Assembly (NCBI RefSeq): GCF_009189165.1
Contig: NZ_CP045118.1
Coordinates: 5,828,001-5,892,000 of the forward strand
DNA length: 64,000 nt
Source of the DNA: Pseudomonas sp. SCB32
Lineage (GTDB): Bacteria > Pseudomonadota > Gammaproteobacteria > Pseudomonadales > Pseudomonadaceae
Direction of reading: 5' to 3'
The notes under the pieces were generated by a model. It did not search any database. It was not told the DNA's origin and saw nothing but the letters and a program-made list of their open reading frames with translations. This document shows positions 37,523 through 46,428 of this stretch, piece after piece. Both the position numbers and the translations under genes were made by a program. Within the stretch, counting starts at the first letter, position 1; each line of letters starts with the position of its first letter.

Positions 37523-37659
37523 CGGAAGGGCACATTCGGCGGCATTTTCGAGGATTTGCGAGTCTACTCCAGCCGGCGCCGGGCGGGCCACCGAACAATC
37601 CGCGCGCAGATCACCATAACAGTTGCCCGGCGGCGCAACACCGAGGCCCCCGCGGCCGC

Positions 37660-37665
37660 TATAAT
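37660..37665 (+). promoter_or_regulatory. Candidate -10 box for rpiA
   Basis: A perfect TATAAT in the context CCGCTATAATTCGACCC lies 60 bp upstream of the rpiA start in the divergent ilvA/rpiA gap. The region 16-18 bases upstream has no clear -35 hexamer, so the call rests on the -10 box and position. Confidence 0.5.
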
Positions 37666-37724
37666 TCGACCCTTCGTACCTTCCCGGGCGCCCGGCGCGC
37701 CGAACATCCAGAAGACAGTCCGCC

Positions 37725-38396
37725 ATGAACCAGGATCAGCTCAAGCAGGCAGTGGCCCAAGCCGCCGTCGACCACATTCTTCCGCACCTCGACAGCAAGA
37801 GCATCGTGGGCGTGGGCACCGGCTCCACCGCCAACTTCTTCATCGACCTGCTGGCCAAGCACAAGGCCGAGTTCGATGGCGCCGTGGCCAGCTCCGAAGC
37901 CACCGCCGCCCGCCTGAAGGGCCACGGCATCCCGGTCTACGACCTGAACACCGTCAGCGAGCTGGAGTTCTACGTGGACGGCGCCGACGAGACCAACGAG
38001 CGCCTGGAACTGATCAAGGGCGGCGGCGCCGCGCTGACCCGCGAGAAGATCGTCGCCGCGGTGGCCAAGGAGTTCATCTGCATCGCCGACGCCAGCAAGC
38101 TTGTGCCGATCCTCGGCGCCTTCCCGCTGCCGGTGGAAGTCATCCCCATGGCGCGCAGCCATGTGGCCCGCCAACTGGTGAAGCTGGGCGGCGATCCGGT
38201 GTATCGCGAGGGTGTGCTGACCGACAACGGCAACATCATCCTCGACGTGCACAACCTGCGCATCGACAGCCCGGTGGCCCTGGAAGAGGCGATCAACAAC
38301 ATCGTCGGCGTCGTCACCAACGGCCTGTTCGCCGCGCGTCCGGCCGACCTGCTGCTGCTCGGTACCGCCGAAGGCGTGAAGGTCCTCAAAGCCTGA
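37725..38396 (+). CDS. rpiA: Ribose-5-phosphate isomerase A
   Basis: RpiA interconverts ribose 5-phosphate and ribulose 5-phosphate in the pentose phosphate pathway. The 223-residue product has the phosphate loop [15 protein letters not shown] (about residues 27-41), the DGADETN motif with the catalytic aspartates (about residues 85-91), and [14 protein letters not shown]. Length and motifs are standard. It is transcribed away from ilvA and converges on the YjiK-like gene, with a small GC hairpin (38429-38453) at the junction. Confidence 0.97.
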   Translation: MNQDQLKQAVAQAAVDHILPHLDSKSIVGVGTGSTANFFIDLLAKHKAEFDGAVASSEATAARLKGHGIPVYDLNTVSELEFYVDGADETNERLELIKGGGAALTREKIVAAVAKEFICIADASKLVPILGAFPLPVEVIPMARSHVARQLVKLGGDPVYREGVLTDNGNIILDVHNLRIDSPVALEEAINNIVGVVTNGLFAARPADLLLLGTAEGVKVLKA

Positions 38397-38428
38397 GCCG
38401 CCGGAACAGTCGTCCTGCAATAACAGGA

Positions 38429-38453
38429 GCGGAGGCCTTCAGGGCGCCTCCGC
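38429..38453 (+). terminator. Possible rpiA terminator hairpin
   Basis: An 8-bp stem (GCGGAGGC / GCCTCCGC) with a 9-base loop lies after rpiA. It lacks a good T run and overlaps the last codons of the convergent gene, so its strength is doubtful. Confidence 0.35.
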
Positions 38454-39368
38454 TTCGCGCTTCTTGAACACGTAGAAGAGGTTGGGCTCGCTGACCAGGT
38501 ACAGCGTGCCCTGGTCATCCAGGGCCACACCCTCGGCCTGCGGCACGCTGCGGCTCAGGCCCTGCATGCCGCTGCGCAGCGACAGCGAGCTGATCGGCTC
38601 GCCGTCGGCGCTCAGCTCCAGCACCAGCCGCGACTCGTCCGACAGCGCCAGCAGATGGCCGCTATGGGCATCGTACTGGAGGCTGGAAAGGTCACGGAGG
38701 AACAGGTTGCGGTTGTGCTTGAGGTCGTCCACCACATGCACGGCGAACGGCTCGCCAGCCTGCATCCGGGGGAAACCGCGCACCTCGTAGATGCGCACCG
38801 GGTCGCTCTCCTTGGCGACAAACAGGCGCTTGCCCACGGCGTCATAGGCCAGCCCCTCGAAGCCCCGGTTGCCGAGATCGCCCAGCGACAGCGACAACTG
38901 CTGCGCCTGGCTGGCCTCAAGATGGGTGGTGTCCTCACGCAGGCTCACCTGGAACAGGCGCTGTCGGTACTCATCGCTGAGCACGTAAGCGTCCTTGCCG
39001 ATGTACTCGATGGCTTCGGTATCGCCGAAGTCCGCCAGGCTGATCCTGCGTAGGACCTTGCCCTCCAGCGACAGCTCGATGATCTGCGCCGGCTTGTTGG
39101 TCACACTGAAGAGGGTCTTGCGGTCGGGGTCGAAGGTCAGCGCCGAGACGTTTTCGCTCAGGCCCTCGATCGGCTGCGCCTCCAGCACCACCCGGTAGTC
39201 CGGCAGCCACAGCGACTTGCCGCGCCAGGCATCGGCATGACGCCATTCCTCGATGCTGAACCAGGCCCGCTCGTAGAGGCGCAGCGCCTGCCCCAGCCAG
39301 AGCAACAGCGCCACCACGACCAATAGCAGGGCGGCGATCAGGCGACGGGAATTGAGCAAGCGGCGCAT
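38439..39368 (-). CDS. YjiK/SdiA-regulated-domain beta-propeller-like protein
   Basis: The 309-residue protein has a cytoplasmic arginine-rich start, one membrane anchor (about residues 12-31, LIAALLLVVVALLLWLG) and a periplasmic region with repeated strand patterns. Segments such as LENVSALTFDPDRKTLFSVTN, GFEGLAYDAVGKRLFVAKE and AEGVALDDQGTLYLVSEPN-type blades mark the SdiA-regulated/esterase-like phytase family. The role is unknown; a calcium-binding or phosphatase-like propeller has been suggested for relatives. The start at 39368 places the anchor at the N-terminus. Confidence 0.8.
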   Translation of the reverse strand: MRRLLNSRRLIAALLLVVVALLLWLGQALRLYERAWFSIEEWRHADAWRGKSLWLPDYRVVLEAQPIEGLSENVSALTFDPDRKTLFSVTNKPAQIIELSLEGKVLRRISLADFGDTEAIEYIGKDAYVLSDEYRQRLFQVSLREDTTHLEASQAQQLSLSLGDLGNRGFEGLAYDAVGKRLFVAKESDPVRIYEVRGFPRMQAGEPFAVHVVDDLKHNRNLFLRDLSSLQYDAHSGHLLALSDESRLVLELSADGEPISSLSLRSGMQGLSRSVPQAEGVALDDQGTLYLVSEPNLFYVFKKREAEAP

Positions 39369-39506
39369 GGAAGGCTCGGTGATCTCGGAACGGCCGCGCA
39401 GCTTCGCAGCCAGGACTGAAGCCAAACTTAAAGGCGGCACGGAAAATGCCCGCAAGCTAGAGTCAGGTTAGCGCAAGACCGATCGCTCATCCGCGAAGGT
39501 GCACCG

Positions 39507-40523
39507 ATGGCCGTGTCCCTGCTTCCCGAACAACGCCAGCAAGCCACCCTGCATACCGTGGTACTGGCCACCGAGGTGCTGCACCACGCAGGCATTGCGC
39601 GCCAGCGGCTTCTGGAGGGTAGCGGTATCGGCGAGGCGGACCTGCTGACTCCACACAAGCTCATCACCCACGCCCAGGAACTGCGGGTCTTCGCCAACGC
39701 CCTGAGCTGCCATCACGATCCGGCACTGGGTCTCTACCTCGGCCTGCGCATGCACGTCTCGGCCTACGGCATCCTCGGCTACAGCATGCTCGCCAGCCGC
39801 ACCCTGCGCGATGCGTTGGAACTGGCACTGTCCTTCCCCGACCTGCTCGGCACCTACTTCCGCCTGGCCCTGGTACCGCAGGACGACGAGGTACGCCTGA
39901 CCGCCGATGGCTACCGCTACGCGCCGGAGCTGACGGTGTTCAATACCGAGCTGTGCCTGACCTCGCTGCTCACGGTGATCCGCGACCTGCTCGGCGAATC
40001 GGTGCGCCCGCGCCGCCTGCTGCTGGCCTACCGGCCGCCGCTGCATGCCGAAACCTACACCGAGCGCCTGGGCTGCCCGGTGGAATTCGGCGCGCCCACC
40101 AGCGCCCTGTGCTTCAGCCCGGCGCTGCTTGACCGCCCGTTGCCGCTGGCCGATCCGGTGAGCTGCCACAACGGTGTGCAACAGTGCCTGCGCATGAGCG
40201 CAACGCTCAGCAGCCGCGGCGACGTGATCGAGCAATTGCGCCAGCACCTGGCCAGTCATCTGCAGGACACCGCCAACCTGGACACCGTGGCGCGCCACCT
40301 GCACCGCTCCACCCGCACCCTGCGCCGCCACCTGCAGCAGCAGAACACCAGTTATCAACAGGTGCTCGACGAGGTGCGCTTCGACCGCGCCCGGCAGCTG
40401 CTCAAGGACACCGACCTGCCGATCTACCTGATTGCCGAGCAGCTGGGTTACAGCGAGACGGCCAGCTTCCGCCATGCATTCCAGCGCTGGAGCGGGTCGA
40501 GTCCGAGCCTGTACCGGGGCTGA
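39507..40523 (+). CDS. AraC-family regulator next to the polyamine ABC operon
   Basis: The 338-residue protein is an OruR/ArgR-type AraC regulator. It has an Arabinose_bd-like N-terminal region (about residues 20-210) and a C-terminal double helix-turn-helix (LDTVARHLHRSTRTLRRHLQQQ and YLIAEQLGYSETASFRHAFQRWSG). It lies 238 bp upstream of, and in the same direction as, an ABC transporter operon whose promoter region has a direct-repeat operator of the AraC type (see 40618-40652). Polyamine or a related compound is the likely effector. From memory PAO1 has the aaaA autotransporter between PA0329 and PA0326; I see no such gene here. Confidence 0.85.
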   Translation: MAVSLLPEQRQQATLHTVVLATEVLHHAGIARQRLLEGSGIGEADLLTPHKLITHAQELRVFANALSCHHDPALGLYLGLRMHVSAYGILGYSMLASRTLRDALELALSFPDLLGTYFRLALVPQDDEVRLTADGYRYAPELTVFNTELCLTSLLTVIRDLLGESVRPRRLLLAYRPPLHAETYTERLGCPVEFGAPTSALCFSPALLDRPLPLADPVSCHNGVQQCLRMSATLSSRGDVIEQLRQHLASHLQDTANLDTVARHLHRSTRTLRRHLQQQNTSYQQVLDEVRFDRARQLLKDTDLPIYLIAEQLGYSETASFRHAFQRWSGSSPSLYRG

Positions 40524-40617
40524 GCCGCCGACGCTCTCTCCCTCCTACGAAGAACAGGAACTCCGCACGCCATCCACCTGACGCCTGAAATCCCGCATTC
40601 CAGAGGCTTTTTTCAAC

Positions 40618-40652
40618 TTGGCCTGATTTATCCCTTATTGGCCTGATCTATC
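40618..40652 (+). promoter_or_regulatory. Direct-repeat operator, probably for the adjacent AraC regulator
   Basis: Two copies of TTGGCCTGATYTATC start at 40618 and 40638, identical at 14 of 15 positions and exactly 20 bp apart. Two direct half-sites about two helical turns apart are how AraC proteins typically bind. The second copy ends one base before a -35-like TTCTGC. Confidence 0.65.
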
Positions 40653-40653
40653 G

Positions 40654-40682
40654 TTCTGCGTATTCGACGGCTTGGTCATTAT
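40654..40682 (+). promoter_or_regulatory. Candidate activator-dependent promoter of the polyamine ABC operon
   Basis: A weak -35 (TTCTGC, 40654-40659) and -10 (CATTAT, 40677-40682) are 17 bp apart, directly downstream of the direct-repeat operator. Weak boxes touching an AraC site fit a class II activated promoter. The leader to the first gene is about 75 bp and AT-rich. Confidence 0.45.
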
Positions 40683-40761
40683 CAATCCGCAGCTAGGACG
40701 AAACGGCCTCAAAAACCGAAAAACACGAACAATAACAACCACTTAACTGCACGGTACGAGC

Positions 40762-41811
40762 ATGACCAGCGCGATCACCATCGAGCGGATATGCATGGAG
40801 TTCGGTACACCCGGACAAGGCCTCAAGGCCCTGGACGATGTGTCACTGGAAATCCGCGCCAATGAGTTCTTCACCCTCCTCGGCCCCTCGGGCTGCGGCA
40901 AGACCACCTTGCTGCGACTGATCGCCGGATTCGAACAACCCTCCTCCGGCAGCATCCGCCTCTACGGCGATGCGATGGAAGGCCTCCCGCCCTTCCGCCG
41001 CCCGGTCAACACCGTCTTCCAGAGCTACGCCCTGTTCCCCCACATGACGGTGGCGGAAAACATCGCCTTCGGCCTGGAAATGCAGGGCAAGAATCGCAGC
41101 GACATCGACGCCACCGTGCAGAAGATGCTCGAACTGGTGCGCCTGCCGGACGTGGGCAAGCGCCGCGCCGACCAGCTCTCCGGCGGCCAGCAGCAGCGCA
41201 TCGCACTGGCCCGCGCACTGGCCAGCCGGCCCAAGGTGCTGCTGCTCGACGAATCCCTCTCGGCGCTGGACCTCAAGCTGCGCAAGGAGATGCAGATCGA
41301 GCTCAAGCGCCTGCAGCACGAGACCGGCATCACCTTCATCTTCGTCACCCACGACCAGGAAGAAGCGCTGACCATGTCCGACCGCATCGCGGTGATGAGT
41401 CGCGGCAAGGTCATGCAGATCGGCACGCCGACGGAAATCTACGAAGCACCGGTCAACCGCCTGGTGGCCGACTTCATCGGCGAGACCAACTTCCTCGAGG
41501 GCGAGTCCAGCGGTGAGGGCGTGCGCCTGGCCGACGGCCAGACGCTGCCGGCCGCGACGACCCTGCCGGGCAAGGTGACCCTGGCGATCCGTCCGGAACG
41601 CACCGAGCTTGCGCACGACGGCCAGCTCGAAGGCGTGGTGGAGAACATCGTCTACGTCGGTACCGACACCGTGTACCACCTCAATGTCGCCGGTCAGGGC
41701 GGCTTCCGCGTACGTCAGCAGAACCGCGACGGCGCCCATTCCACCCACGCCCCGGGCGCACGGGTAAGGGTACGCGTACCCGCCACCGCCATCCGGGTGC
41801 TGGCCGAATGA
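40762..41811 (+). CDS. Polyamine-type ABC transporter ATP-binding protein (PotA-like)
   Basis: The 349-residue ATPase has Walker [10 protein letters not shown] (about residues 38-46), the Q-loop in [14 protein letters not shown], the signature [15 protein letters not shown], Walker [12 protein letters not shown] and the H-loop [11 protein letters not shown]-terminal TOBE domain follows with IRPERTEL. It energises uptake of spermidine/putrescine-type substrates by the adjacent permeases. It overlaps the next gene by 4 bp (ATGA). The operon order ATPase, permease, permease, binding protein is the PotABCD order. From memory PAO1 PA0326-PA0323 is the same set. Confidence 0.92.
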   Translation: MTSAITIERICMEFGTPGQGLKALDDVSLEIRANEFFTLLGPSGCGKTTLLRLIAGFEQPSSGSIRLYGDAMEGLPPFRRPVNTVFQSYALFPHMTVAENIAFGLEMQGKNRSDIDATVQKMLELVRLPDVGKRRADQLSGGQQQRIALARALASRPKVLLLDESLSALDLKLRKEMQIELKRLQHETGITFIFVTHDQEEALTMSDRIAVMSRGKVMQIGTPTEIYEAPVNRLVADFIGETNFLEGESSGEGVRLADGQTLPAATTLPGKVTLAIRPERTELAHDGQLEGVVENIVYVGTDTVYHLNVAGQGGFRVRQQNRDGAHSTHAPGARVRVRVPATAIRVLAE

Positions 41812-42722
41812 GTACGCTGCGCGCACAAGCCGAACGCAAATCGCTGTTCAATCGCCTGGCCCTGACCAGCCCGGCGATGATCATGCTGGTGGTGTTCCTC
41901 GTCGTGCCGCTGGGCATCATGTTCGCCGTGTCGGTCCAGGCACCGGGGGACTACGGCGGCGTGAAATGGGGCCAGCACACCGTCGAGGCCTACATCAACT
42001 TCCTCTGGGAGCGCGACCTGGACGACAGCCTGTCGTTCAACGCCGACTACCTGGGCATCTTCCAGCGCTCGTTCTGGCTGTCGATCCTGACCACCCTGGG
42101 CTGCCTGCTGATCGGTTTCCCCACCGCGCTGTACCTGGCGTTGCAGGACGAACGCCGGCGCAACCTGCTGCTGTTCCTGGTCACGGTGCCGTTCTGGACC
42201 AACCTGCTGGTGCGGGTCTACGCCTGGATCCTGCTGCTGCGCAACGGCGGCCTGATCGACGAGGGCTTGCACGGGCTGGGCTTCACCGACGCATCGACCG
42301 GCCTGCTCTACACCGACAACGCGGTGATCATCGGCCTGCTCTACACCTACCTGCCGTTCATGGTGCTGCCCATCTACACCAGCCTGGAGAAGATGGACTG
42401 GCGCCTGGTGGAGGCGGCGTTCGATCTCGGCGCCAACCGCTGGAAGGCGCTCAAGCGGATCATCGTGCCGCTGGCCATGCCCGGCATCGTCGCCGGCTGC
42501 ATCCTGGTGTTCATCCCTTCGCTGGGCAGCTACATCATTCCCGAGCTGCTGGGTGGCGGTAAGTCGCTGATGATCGGCAACCTGATCCAGCTGCAGTTCG
42601 GTACTGCGCACAACTGGCCGTTCGGCGCGGCGCTGTCCTTCGCGCTGCTGGCCTTCGTGCTGCTGGCGATGATGATCTACAGCATGCGCTTCAAGCAGGG
42701 CACCGCGGGAGGTCATCCATGA
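41808..42722 (+). CDS. Polyamine-type ABC transporter permease 1 (PotB-like)
   Basis: The 304-residue membrane protein has about six transmembrane segments. The cytoplasmic EAA loop [25 protein letters not shown] (about residues 201-225) docks onto the ATPase. The segment [19 protein letters not shown] is typical of PotB/PotH. It overlaps both neighbours by 4 bp, which implies tightly coupled translation. Confidence 0.92.
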   Translation: MSTLRAQAERKSLFNRLALTSPAMIMLVVFLVVPLGIMFAVSVQAPGDYGGVKWGQHTVEAYINFLWERDLDDSLSFNADYLGIFQRSFWLSILTTLGCLLIGFPTALYLALQDERRRNLLLFLVTVPFWTNLLVRVYAWILLLRNGGLIDEGLHGLGFTDASTGLLYTDNAVIIGLLYTYLPFMVLPIYTSLEKMDWRLVEAAFDLGANRWKALKRIIVPLAMPGIVAGCILVFIPSLGSYIIPELLGGGKSLMIGNLIQLQFGTAHNWPFGAALSFALLAFVLLAMMIYSMRFKQGTAGGHP

Positions 42723-43507
42723 AGTCGGCCAATCCGCTCTGGCGCTTCACCGGGGTCCGGCCTGCCGCCTGGCTGTTCTTCGCCTTCCTCTACATCCCGA
42801 TCTTCGTGCTGGTGGTGCTGAGCTTCAACAGCGGGCAATCGGCGACGCTGTGGGAAAGCTTCAGCCTGAAGTGGTACGCGGTGGTGGCGGACGATCCGGA
42901 AATCCTCCGCGCTGCGAAGAACTCGCTGATCATCGCCAGCTTCGCCACGATCATCTCCACCACCCTGGCCACCCTCGCCGCCCTGGGCATGCGCGGGCGG
43001 GTCTTCCGTGGACAGAGCCTGATGAGCGGTGTACTCGGCCTGCCGCTGCTGGTGCCGGAGATCGTCACCGCCGTGGCGACCCTGATGTTCTTCGCCTTCA
43101 TCGGCCTGAAGCTGTCGCTGTTCACCATCCTGCTAGCGCACGTGGTGTTCTGCATCCCCTTCGCCTACCTGCCGATCCGCGCCCGTCTCGAGGGCATGGA
43201 CCCGCGCCTGGCCGAAGCAGCGGCGGACCTCTACGCCTCGCCGTGGAAGACCTTCTGGAAGGTGACCTTCCCGCTGCTGATGCCGGGCATCCTCTCCGGG
43301 GCGATGCTGGCGTTCATCATCTCGATGGACGACTTCGTCATCACCTACTTCGTCGCTGGCGCCGGCGCCACCACCCTGCCGGTGTACATCTTCAGCTCCA
43401 TCAGAATGGGTATTTCTCCGAAGATCAACGCCATTTCCTCAATAATACTGTTGATTTCCATCGCGTTCGTTGCGTTGTCGTACTACGTCGGCCAGCGACG
43501 CCGCTGA
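42719..43507 (+). CDS. Polyamine-type ABC transporter permease 2 (PotC-like)
   Basis: The 262-residue permease has the PotC/PotI pattern: N-terminal helix, LVVLSFNSGQSATLWESFSLKWY, an EAA loop EAAADLYASPWKTFWKVTFPLLMPG, and near the C-terminus ISMDDFVITYFVAGAGATTLPVYIFS. The start overlaps the stop of permease 1 by 4 bp. The last 60 bases are slightly richer in A and T than the rest, without other oddities. Confidence 0.92.
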   Translation: MKSANPLWRFTGVRPAAWLFFAFLYIPIFVLVVLSFNSGQSATLWESFSLKWYAVVADDPEILRAAKNSLIIASFATIISTTLATLAALGMRGRVFRGQSLMSGVLGLPLLVPEIVTAVATLMFFAFIGLKLSLFTILLAHVVFCIPFAYLPIRARLEGMDPRLAEAAADLYASPWKTFWKVTFPLLMPGILSGAMLAFIISMDDFVITYFVAGAGATTLPVYIFSSIRMGISPKINAISSIILLISIAFVALSYYVGQRRR

Positions 43508-43550
43508 CCTCCTGCCGCCAATCAAAACAACATTGCAAGGAGCTTCACCG

Positions 43551-44600
43551 ATGAAATTCCGCCGTACCCCCATCGCCCGCGCGCTCGTCGCCGCCAGCCT
43601 GCTGCTGGCCGGTAGCGCCCATGCCGACGGTACCCTGCACTTCGCCAACTGGTCCGACTACTTCCCGCCGGAACTGCTGAAGAAGTTCGAGAAGGACACC
43701 GGCATCCACGCCACCCTGGACTCCTACGACAGCAACGAAACCCTGCTGGCCAAGCTGAAGGCCGGCGGCGGCGCCTATGATGTGGTGGTGCCGTCCGACA
43801 GTTTCATCGAGATCTTCGTCAAGGAAGGCCTGCTGCAGAAGCTCGACAAGGCACAGCTGCCGAACCTCGCGAACCTCAAGGACAAGTTCAAGACCCTGAG
43901 CTACGACCCGGGCCACGACTACACCATCCCCTACCTGTGGGGCACCACCGGCTACAGCTATGACAGCGCCAAGGTTCCTGGCGGCAAGCTGGAGGAAAGC
44001 TGGAAGCCATTCTTCGAGCCGCCAGCCGAGCTGAAGGGCAAGGTGGTGGCGCTCAACTCCATCGAGGAGCTGTATGCCCCGGCGTCCTATTACCTGGGCA
44101 TCAACGAATGCACCGAGGACCCGAAAGAAGCGGCGAAGATCCAGGACCTGCTGCTCAAGCAGAAGCCGATGCTGGCGATGTACAACAGCGACGGCACCAT
44201 CGAGCGCATGGCCGCCGGCGAAGTCTCCATGCACCAGCAGTGGAACGGCGCCTTCCACCGCGCCCACGCCCAGCGCGCCAGCCTGGTCTACGTCTATCCG
44301 AAGGAAGGCATCCGCCTGTTCATCGACAACCTGGCCATTCCCAAGGACGCCACCAACATCAAGGAAGCCCATGTCTTCCTGAACTGGATGATGCAGCCCG
44401 AGAACATCGCCGCCGCCTCCAACTTCGCCAAGTACAACAACGCCATCCAGGGCTCGGACAAGTACATGGAGAAGGAGCTGTTCGACGACCCGGCAATCAA
44501 CACCCCGGCCGACATGCTCGACCGCCTCAAGCCCTTCCAGCTGTGCTCGCCCAAGGCGCTGCAGCTGCGCTCCAAGGTGTGGACCAAGCTGAAGAAGTGA
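43551..44600 (+). CDS. Polyamine-type periplasmic binding protein (PotD-like)
   Basis: The 349-residue protein has a signal peptide (KFRRTPIARALVAASLLLAG then cleavage near AHA-DG). The mature part begins with TLHFANWSDYFPPELLKKFE, the usual PotD/SpuD start, where the NW and acidic residues help bind the polyamine. Later signatures include LFIDNLAIPKDATN and FLNWMMQPENIA. The start at 43551 has AAGGAG upstream; earlier starts lie within the permease gene. It is the last gene of the operon, followed by a strong hairpin. The exact polyamine is not settled by sequence. Confidence 0.92.
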   Translation: MKFRRTPIARALVAASLLLAGSAHADGTLHFANWSDYFPPELLKKFEKDTGIHATLDSYDSNETLLAKLKAGGGAYDVVVPSDSFIEIFVKEGLLQKLDKAQLPNLANLKDKFKTLSYDPGHDYTIPYLWGTTGYSYDSAKVPGGKLEESWKPFFEPPAELKGKVVALNSIEELYAPASYYLGINECTEDPKEAAKIQDLLLKQKPMLAMYNSDGTIERMAAGEVSMHQQWNGAFHRAHAQRASLVYVYPKEGIRLFIDNLAIPKDATNIKEAHVFLNWMMQPENIAAASNFAKYNNAIQGSDKYMEKELFDDPAINTPADMLDRLKPFQLCSPKALQLRSKVWTKLKK

Positions 44601-44607
44601 TCCGTAG

Positions 44608-44639
44608 ATCACCCGGCGCGGCGGTGCGCGCCGGGTGAT
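44608..44639 (+). terminator. Terminator hairpin after the polyamine ABC operon
   Basis: A stem of about 13 bp (TCACCCGGCGCG / CGCGCCGGGTGA) with a 6-base loop follows the binding-protein gene. A short T-containing run (TCTGACAGCACTTTTGG) follows, so termination may be only partial. Confidence 0.65.
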
Positions 44640-44985
44640 TCTGACAGCACTTTTGGCCATTTTGATCCCTTTTTGACCCTTTGCAGGGTTCTGCCCGGCC
44701 ACCCCGGTTGCTAGAGTCGGGCCGCTCGCGCAGGGAGCGGCTGGAAAGGCGGCCAGCTCCGGCGCCACATGAGTGGTGCCGGAACATCCCCAGGGAACGC
44801 GAGCGCGTTATCCACAAGAACAAAGTCCCCGAGAACGCCCATGACCAGCTTTTGCGTCACCCTGCAGCAAACACCCTCATTCCTCGCGCGTCGTCAGCGC
44901 TGCGGCTGAGCCGCAAGCCGACGACATCAGGACGGCCACCGAACGCCGCCCGCCCGCAAGAACATAACAATCGCGAGGAATCCCC
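44640..44985 (+). other. 346-bp leader region of the APC permease gene
   Basis: No gene is seen. The region begins with a T-rich stretch that holds a tandem motif (TTTGATCCCT at 44661 and TTTGACCCTT at 44672, 11 bp apart), which could be a regulator site. Beyond 44760 it becomes GC-rich with several short inverted repeats (GGCGCCACATGAGTGGTGCC near 44761). The promoter of the permease must lie here, but I cannot pick -35 and -10 boxes with confidence. Confidence 0.5.
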
Positions 44986-46373
44986 ATGGCCAGCCAACAC
45001 AGCGCCAGCACTGCACCTACTCCAAAGAGCGCTCCACAGAGCACCCAACAGGGCACCGCGGCGAATGCCGACGCCCGCCTGAAACGCGTCCTGGGGCTGC
45101 CCGCCCTGGTCTTCTTCGGCCTGGTCTACATGGTCCCGCTGACCATGTTCACCACCTATGGCGTGGTCACCGAGATGACCGGCGGCCGTACCGCCACGGC
45201 CTACCTGATCACCCTGCTGGCGATGCTGTTCACCGCGGCGTCCTACAGCTTCATGGTGCGCAAGTACCCGATCTCGGGTTCGGCATACTCCTACACCAGC
45301 CTGAGCTTCGGCCCGGTGGTCGGCTTCCTCTCCGGCTGGTCGCTGCTGCTGGATTACCTGTTCCTGCCGATGATCAACTACCTGCTCATCGGCCTGTTCA
45401 TGAACATCGCCTTCCCGGAAATCCCGGCGTGGATGTTCGTGATCGCCTCCATCGCGCTGGTCACTGTGCTCAACGTGGTCGGCATCAGCCAGGTCGCCGG
45501 CATGAGCAACGTCATCGTCGGCGCGCAGCTGGTGTTCATCGTGGTGTTCGTGGTCATGTCGATCAAGAGCCTGGCCGGTGGCGCCGCAATCGACTTCTCC
45601 CTGCCCTTCGTCGGTGACGGCAGCCAGCCCGGCTTCGCCCCGCTGATGGCCGGCGCCGCGGTGCTGTGCCTGTCGTTCCTGGGCTTCGACGCGGTCTCGA
45701 CCATGGCCGAGGAAACCCGCGACGCCCGCCGCGACATCCCGCGCGCGATCATCATCACCACCGTCATCGCCGGCCTCATGTTCACCCTGCTGGCGATCAT
45801 CAGCCAGTTGGTATTCCCCGGCAGCGTGTTCCAGAACGCCGACTCGGCGGCCAACGAAGTGATGCTCAAGGCTGGTGGCCAGTTCCTCGGCAACTTCTTC
45901 ACCTCCGCCTACATCGCCGGCTGCATCGGCTCGGCGCTGGCGTCCCAGGCCTCGGTGTCGCGCATCATCTTCACCATGGGCCGGGACGGCATCCTGCCGC
46001 GCAGCCTGTTCGGCGTCCTCCACGCACGCTTCCAGACCCCGGTGGTCGCGATCCTGGTGGTCTCCGCCGTATCCCTGCTGGCGGTCGTGCTGGACCTGAC
46101 CACCCTCGCCTCGTGGCCTTCTCCGTGGTCAACCTGGCGGTGATCCGCACCTACCTGGGCGTCGAGCGCCGTCGCGGTGCGAAGAACGTCCTAGTGTACG
46201 GGGCGATCCCGTTCATCGGCCTGTGCCTGACCCTGTGGCTGTGGACCAGCCTCTCGCAGCTGACGCTGGTCGTCGGCCTGAGCTGGTTCGCGGTCGGCTT
46301 CGCTTACCTGGCGGCGCATACCGGCGGCTTCCGTCGCAAGGCACCGAGTGTGAATTTCGAGGAAAACGCCTGA
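44986..46373 (+). pseudogene. APC-family polyamine/amino-acid permease, frameshifted
   Basis: The first frame (44986 to about 46113, 376 codons) encodes an APC-superfamily permease with nine or so membrane spans, with LGLPALVFFGLVYMVPLTMF near the N-terminus. It then runs out of frame to a TGA at 46141-46143. The natural C-terminus (LVAFSVVNLAVIRTYLG...FEENA) continues in another frame to 46373. The two halves join near ...DLTTLAS / LVAF..., where relatives usually have about six more residues (INFGA-type), so a short deletion is likely. The start has GAGGAA upstream. It lies between the ABC operon and the acetylpolyamine amidohydrolase gene, so its role is probably import of (acetyl)polyamines. 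Sequencing error is possible. Confidence 0.75.
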
Positions 46374-46428
46374 CGGCAGAGCTATCCAGAACCCAACGGG
46401 CGCCCGGAGGCGCCCTCAGGAGCGCGTG

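Noticed and set aside
44694..44713. Sigma-54-like sequence (GGCCACCCCGGTTGCT) upstream of the APC permease
   Set aside because: The spacing between the GG and GC elements is one base too long (11 instead of 10), so it is not a good -24/-12 promoter.
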